From: an uncultured Oxalobacteraceae bacterium
Lineage (GTDB): Bacteria > Pseudomonadota > Gammaproteobacteria > Burkholderiales > Burkholderiaceae
DNA length: 5,141 nucleotides
Assembly: GCA_946479705.1 (NCBI GenBank)
Contig: CAMLHI010000195.1
Location: 1 to 5,141 of the forward strand
Reading direction: 5' to 3'
The notes below the pieces were generated by a model. It worked only from the letters and a program-made list of their open reading frames with translations, made no database searches and was not told the DNA's origin. This document shows positions 1 through 5,141 of this stretch, piece after piece (within the stretch, counting starts at the first letter, position 1; each line of letters begins with the position of its first letter). The position numbers and the translations under genes are program-made.

Positions 1-194
1 CCATCGTCAAGACCATCATCGCGCTGGCCGCGAACATGAACATGAGCGTGATTGCCGAAGGCGTCGAGCAGCGCGAGCAGGCTGAGTTCCTGATGCAGCA
101 CGCCTGCCATGAAATGCAGGGTTTCCTCTTCGCGCGCGCGCTGCCGCCCGCGCAGCTGCTTGCACTGTTGGCGCCACAAACGGCAACCGCGTGA
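1..194 (+). CDS. C-terminal fragment of an EAL-domain cyclic-di-GMP phosphodiesterase
   Basis: Only the last 63 codons are present, read from base 3 to the TGA at 192-194; the gene enters from the left edge. EAL proteins hydrolyse the second messenger cyclic-di-GMP to linear pGpG. Two family hallmarks are visible: the VIAEGVE segment (bases 48-68), where EAL domains carry a conserved glutamate near the active site, and QGFLFARALP close to the end (bases 117-146), matching the usual QG(Y/F)xx(S/A)xPLP closing motif. The EAL signature and most metal ligands lie outside the window, so activity cannot be judged. Only about 15 residues follow the closing motif, so EAL is the terminal domain. Whether GGDEF, PAS or receiver domains precede it is unknown. 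The gene converges on the minus-strand operon and is probably a separate transcription unit. Confidence 0.9.
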   Translation, partial: IVKTIIALAANMNMSVIAEGVEQREQAEFLMQHACHEMQGFLFARALPPAQLLALLAPQTATA

Positions 195-490
195 CGCTCC
201 GCCAGATCGCAAGCTTCAAATGCCCCGGCGGCATGCTGGCGCGCGATGGTCAGAGTTGGCTTAAATAATACGGGCTACCCAAGCAATCAGCATGGCGGAC
301 GGCACCAGCAAGGCTTGGGCGAGAACGGTGCCCGCAAAGCGACGTCCCACCAGCCAGACGAAAGCAAAGCAGGATGCTTTGGCCTAAATTGCGATCTTAG
401 CACTGCATCGAGGCGCGACTTAGCTGAACCTGAACGCTCGCGAATAGGCCACACTGGGGGGCGCAATGTCACGACCGGCCGCCGGACAGC
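195..490. other. Intergenic region between convergent genes, no supported gene
   Basis: About 296 bp separate the stop of the EAL gene from the stop of the REC-histidine kinase gene. The region is visibly less GC-rich than the flanking genes. A plus-strand open frame of 82 codons (246-494) and a minus-strand one of 61 codons (287-472) both cross it. Neither shows a recognisable domain, and the first runs into the neighbouring gene's stop, so I do not call them. Small inverted repeats occur at 220-234, 301-332 and 365-381, but none has a proper T-tract. I see no tRNA, CRISPR, insertion-sequence end or convincing promoter. As a convergent 3'-3' spacer, its most likely job is transcription termination from both sides. 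Confidence 0.7.
365..381. terminator. Weak candidate terminator hairpin between convergent genes
   Basis: A perfect 7-bp inverted repeat, CAAAGCA (365-371) and TGCTTTG (375-381), encloses a 3-base loop. Reading the minus strand, the hairpin is followed by a modestly T-rich stretch (CTTTCGTCT), about 110 bases past the kinase stop codon. The stem is short and AT-containing and there is no true U-tract, so this is a tentative call. It is only the best-formed small hairpin in the spacer; termination may instead be Rho-dependent. Confidence 0.2.
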
Positions 491-1675
491 TTAGCCAGTA
501 ACAACCAAAGGCAAAGTCAACTCAAATGCCGCCCCCTGGCCCGGCGCACTGACCACTTCCAGCGTGCCCTCATGCGATTCGGCCAGCTGGCGCGCGATGT
601 ACAAGCCCAGACCCAGTCCCTCGCGCACTTCCTTGTTGCCGGCCCGCTCGAAGGGATTGAAGATGCGCGCGATGTCTTCCTCGGCGATGCCGGGACCCTG
701 GTCGCGCACCACCACATGGGCGCGGCCGTCGCGCGTGAACAGCGACAGCGTCACCGGCTTGCTGCCGCCGTAGCGCAGCGCGTTGGTGAGCAGGTTGACG
801 ATCACCTGCTCGACGCGGAACTCGTCCCACACCCCATCCACCGCCTGCCGCGCGTCCAGCACGATGGTGGCGCCGGCCGCCTCGGTGCGGTGCGCCAGGT
901 CGCTCACCACCCGTTCCAGCAAGCCCTTGAGCTCCGTCGCGGCCGGCCGGATCGACAGCTTGCCGCTGCGGATGCGCGTCACGTCCACCATGTCGTTGAT
1001 CAGCCGGATCATGCTGTCGATCTGGCGGCCGTCGCGGGCCACCATCTTGCGCAGGTTTTCCGTAGTGAAGAACGCGGCATTGCCCTTATCGAGCTGCATG
1101 CCGCGCAGCTGCGCTTCCAGGAACAGCGTATTGAGCGGCGTGCGCAGCTCGTGCGCCACCATCGACATGAAGTCGTCGCGCATGCGCACCGCGCGTTCGA
1201 GTTCGGCCTGGGTGGCGCGCAGTTCCTGCCGGCTCAGTTCCAGCGCTTCGACCTGGCGCTTGACTTCATTGCGTTGCTGGCACAGGGCCACGAACACATT
1301 GACCTTGCTCTTGACCGCCGCCACGTCGAGCGGCTTGTGCAGAAAATCCACCGCGCCGGTCTCGTAACCCTTGAAGGCGTAATTGAGCTCGCGCCCGGCC
1401 GCGCTGACGAACACGATCGGCACGTTGCGGGTGCGCTCGGTGCCGCGCATCAGTTCGGCCAGCTCGAAGCCATCCATCCCCGGCATCATGACGTCCAGAA
1501 TGGCCAGCGCGAAGTCGTGTTCGAGCAGCAGCGAGAGCGCTTCCTCGCCCGAACTGGCTTGGTAGATGTCGCGGTCCGGCTCGGCGATGATGCGCGAGAG
1601 CGCCAGCAGGTTTTCCGGCCGGTCGTCGACGATCAGCAGCTTGGTGTTTTGATGGGCTTGGTGCATGGTCGTCAT
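491..1675 (-). CDS. Hybrid receiver-histidine kinase (REC-HisKA-HATPase)
   Basis: A 394-residue cytoplasmic protein with no membrane segment or signal peptide. Residues about 12-130 form a receiver: acidic pair Asp17/Asp18, phospho-acceptor Asp61 in LDVMMPGMDG, Ser91, and Lys114 followed by Pro. A helical, probably coiled-coil, linker (about 132-167) leads to HisKA with His175 in the H-box VAHELRTP. The HATPase domain follows, with an N-box around Asn294/Asn298, G1 DQGPGI at 325-330, an F-box FNPF at 339-342 and G2 GLGLGLYIA at 353-361. All residues needed for autophosphorylation and for receiving phosphate are present. The start at 1675 is chosen because its ATG shares one base with the CheB stop (TGATG) and GGAG lies 8 bases upstream; the same frame stays open farther upstream, but that part is CheB read out of frame. 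ATG at 1666 is an alternative start. It is the last gene of the operon. Receiver-first kinases of this type commonly couple an incoming phosphorylation signal to kinase activity; its partner is inferred to be the upstream hybrid kinase or another regulator. No output domain is visible. Confidence 0.93.
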   Translation of the reverse strand: MTTMHQAHQNTKLLIVDDRPENLLALSRIIAEPDRDIYQASSGEEALSLLLEHDFALAILDVMMPGMDGFELAELMRGTERTRNVPIVFVSAAGRELNYAFKGYETGAVDFLHKPLDVAAVKSKVNVFVALCQQRNEVKRQVEALELSRQELRATQAELERAVRMRDDFMSMVAHELRTPLNTLFLEAQLRGMQLDKGNAAFFTTENLRKMVARDGRQIDSMIRLINDMVDVTRIRSGKLSIRPAATELKGLLERVVSDLAHRTEAAGATIVLDARQAVDGVWDEFRVEQVIVNLLTNALRYGGSKPVTLSLFTRDGRAHVVVRDQGPGIAEEDIARIFNPFERAGNKEVREGLGLGLYIARQLAESHEGTLEVVSAPGQGAAFELTLPLVVTG

Positions 1676-2274
1676 CAGCTTTTCTCCAGCATGTTCAGGA
1701 GGGACCGCAGGTCTTTCAAAGGCAGTATCAGGTCGGGCGCGCGCAGGGCGATGGCGGCCGCCGGCATGGTGGCGATTTCGGCCTCGGCCGGGTCCTGCAC
1801 GGCCGTCAGCCCGCCGGCCATGCCGATGGCCGCCAGGCCGGCCGCGCCGTCGCTGCTGGCGCCGGTCAGCAGCACCCCGGCCAGCCCCGCGCCATACGCG
1901 TCGGCAGCCGATTCCATGAGGATGTCGATCGATGGCCTGGAATAGTGTACCGGTTCTTCCTGGCTCAGCGAGAAGCAGCGCTCGCGCTCGACCGACAGGT
2001 GGTAGCCGGGCGCGGCGAAGTACACCACGCCGGCCTCCGGCACTTCCTTGTCCTCGGCCTGGCGCACCGGCAGCGCCAGGTGGCGCTGGAAGACTTCGGC
2101 CAGGCGGCTGTCGCGGTCGTCCGGCATGTGCACCACGATCAGCACCGGAAAGCCGATGCGCGGCCCCAGCCCCGGCAGGATGGCACGCAGGGCGCCGATG
2201 CCGCCGGCCGAGGCGCCGATCGCCAGCGCGTCGATGCGCCGTCCGGCCAGCGCGCGGGCGACGGCGCCATTCAT
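1675..2274 (-). CDS. cheB: CheB-type protein-glutamate methylesterase, catalytic domain only
   Basis: A 199-residue protein consisting of the CheB methylesterase domain. CheB enzymes remove methyl groups from receptor glutamates and can deamidate glutamines. The expected catalytic triad is visible: Ser22 in GASAGG, His49 in VVHMP and Asp142 in LLTGASSDGAAGL. PAAAIAL near residues 171-177 fits the conserved C-terminal part of the fold. Classical CheB has about 350 residues with an N-terminal receiver that restrains the esterase; that receiver and its linker are absent here. The start at 2274 gives a 4-base ATGA overlap with the CheR stop and has AAGG 7 bases upstream. A longer in-frame start at 2388 would only read CheR sequence out of frame. 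Phosphorylation control, if any, must come from another protein, plausibly the REC-kinase encoded immediately downstream. The family call is firm; a role in chemotaxis as such is not implied, since no CheA, CheW or receptor gene is in view. Confidence 0.93.
   Translation of the reverse strand: MNGAVARALAGRRIDALAIGASAGGIGALRAILPGLGPRIGFPVLIVVHMPDDRDSRLAEVFQRHLALPVRQAEDKEVPEAGVVYFAAPGYHLSVERERCFSLSQEEPVHYSRPSIDILMESAADAYGAGLAGVLLTGASSDGAAGLAAIGMAGGLTAVQDPAEAEIATMPAAAIALRAPDLILPLKDLRSLLNMLEKS
1684..1687 (-). promoter_or_regulatory. Ribosome binding site of the REC-histidine kinase gene
   Basis: On the minus strand GGAG lies 8 bases before the ATG whose first base is 1675. It sits inside the last codons of the CheB gene and supports the start that overlaps the CheB stop, over the much longer upstream-open frame. 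Confidence 0.7.
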
Positions 2275-3094
2275 GCGCCCACCTTGCGAAACAGGCGCTC
2301 GGAACGCACCAGGGCATCGAAGCCCTCGCTCCATGCCGAGAAGTCCAGGCTCTCCTTGCTGCCCAGGCCGAGGAAGCCGCGGTAGCACAGCGACTCGTGG
2401 AACAGGCCGATGGCGCGGTCTTGCAGCTTGCGGTTAAAGTAGATCAGCACATTGCGGCAGGAGACCAGGTGAGTCTCGCAGAACACGCTGTCGGTGGCCA
2501 GGCTGTGGTCGGCGAAGCTGACGCTTTCCACCAGGCTGCGGTCGAACAGGGCGCCGTCGTAGGCCGCCGTGTAGTAGTCGGAAAAGGCCGCGCGCCCGCC
2601 GGCCTGCTGGTAGTTGGCGGTGTAGGCGCGCATGCGCTCGAGCGCGAACACGCCCTTGCGGGCGCGCTCGAGCGAGACCGGGTTGATGTCGGTGGCGTAG
2701 ATGATCGAGCGTTCCAGCAAGCCTTCCTCGCGCAGCAGGATGGCCATCGAATACAGCTCTTCGCCGGTGCTGCAGCCGGCGATCCAGATCTTCAGCGAGG
2801 GATAGGTGTGCAGGTGCGGCACCACCTGGCGGCGCAGCGCGGCGAAATAGCCGGGATCGCGGAACATCTCGCTGGTGGGGATGGTCAGGTACTGCAGCAG
2901 CTGCATGAAGGTGTCGGGGTCGCGCAGCACGCGCGCCTGCAGTTCCGAAATGCTGGGGCAGTCGAGCTGGCGCAGCGCGTGCAGCACGCGGCGCTTCTGC
3001 GACGCCCCCGAATAATCGCGGAAGTCGTAGCTGTACTTGAGGTAGATCGCCTCCATCAGGAGCCGCAGCTCGATGGCGGCGCTGTCGGCCACGT

Positions 3095-3098
<4 letters not shown>
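2271..3098 (-). CDS. cheR: CheR-type SAM-dependent protein-glutamate O-methyltransferase
   Basis: A 275-residue protein, close to the roughly 280-residue length of classical CheR. CheR transfers a methyl group from S-adenosylmethionine to glutamate side chains of receptors. The N-terminal helical domain (about 5-90) has the YDFRDYS...KRR motif at 24-37 common in stand-alone CheR proteins, and PTSEMFRD at 74-81, matching the family's conserved T-x-x-FR region. The SAM-binding loop is AGCSTGEELYS at 107-117. Further family marks are YATDIN at 134-139, SCRNVLIYFN at 213-222 and LGSKESL at 245-251. There is no TPR extension and no kinase fusion. The start at 3098 forms a 4-base ATGA overlap with the stop of the hybrid kinase and has GGAG 8 bases upstream; the frame is open to 3200 but that part overlaps the third receiver. 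The target is unknown: a methyl-accepting receptor encoded elsewhere, or glutamates of the neighbouring kinase's sensor part, are both possible. Confidence 0.95.
2282..2285 (-). promoter_or_regulatory. Ribosome binding site of the CheB-type gene
   Basis: On the minus strand AAGG, followed by 7 bases, precedes the ATG with first base 2274. It lies within the last codons of CheR and supports the coupled ATGA start over the longer frame beginning at 2388. Confidence 0.6.

Positions 3099-5141
<2,043 letters not shown>

Noticed and set aside
254..272. AT-rich TTAAATAATA sequence resembling a -10 promoter element
   Set aside because: No matching -35 element lies at proper spacing on the plus strand, and no credible gene follows it.
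475..485. Inverted repeat CCGG-CCG-CCGG just past the kinase stop
   Set aside because: Only a 4-bp stem with a 3-base loop and no T-tract on either strand; expected by chance in GC-rich DNA.
246..494. An 82-codon plus-strand open frame in the convergent spacer
   Set aside because: No clear ribosome binding site, no recognisable domain, composition unlike the neighbours, and its stop overlaps the stop of the kinase gene on the other strand.
572..1945. A 457-codon plus-strand open frame opposite the REC-kinase and CheB genes
   Set aside because: It is a mirror of strongly GC-biased codons on the minus strand: His/Arg/Ala/Gln-rich translation, no domain, and it spans two well-supported genes.
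491..2317. A single 608-codon minus-strand open frame that would extend the REC-kinase upstream
   Set aside because: The first 214 or so codons are Arg/Ala/Gly-rich with no domain and lie over the CheB gene in another frame. The real protein starts at 1675, where a Shine-Dalgarno site and the receiver domain begin.

Overview
The window is GC-rich, almost fully coding DNA. Strongly biased third positions leave long spurious open frames on the opposite strand. Codon bias, protein style and the density of signalling genes suggest a betaproteobacterium, most like the Oxalobacteraceae (Massilia, Duganella, Janthinobacterium). That placement is an inference from general resemblance, not from a marker gene.

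Layout. At 1-194 (+) lies the C-terminal end of an EAL-domain cyclic-di-GMP phosphodiesterase. A gene-free stretch of about 296 bp (195-490) separates it from a convergent minus-strand operon that fills the rest of the window and runs off the right edge. In transcription order (right to left) the operon holds four genes: (1) a large hybrid histidine kinase with HisKA, HATPase and three receiver domains, N-terminus missing (3095-5141); (2) a CheR-type protein-glutamate methyltransferase (2271-3098); (3) a CheB-type methylesterase consisting of the catalytic domain only (1675-2274); (4) a receiver-histidine kinase protein, REC first and kinase last (491-1675). Successive genes overlap by 4, 4 and 1 bases. 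Each downstream start has a Shine-Dalgarno-like sequence 7-8 bases upstream, so they are almost certainly co-transcribed and probably translationally coupled.

How the genes may work together. The set looks like a chemosensory-style system rebuilt around hybrid kinases. Methylation and demethylation enzymes are present, but no CheA, CheW or methyl-accepting receptor is visible here. The first kinase can pass phosphate among its three receivers. The last protein could receive phosphate on its N-terminal receiver (Asp61), which may control its own kinase core. CheR and CheB could modify glutamates in the missing sensor or coiled-coil part of the first kinase, or a receptor encoded elsewhere. No DNA-binding or other classical output domain is visible, so the final output is unknown. 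This layout appears to be a recurring type in proteobacteria rather than a one-off, but I know of no well-established function for it.
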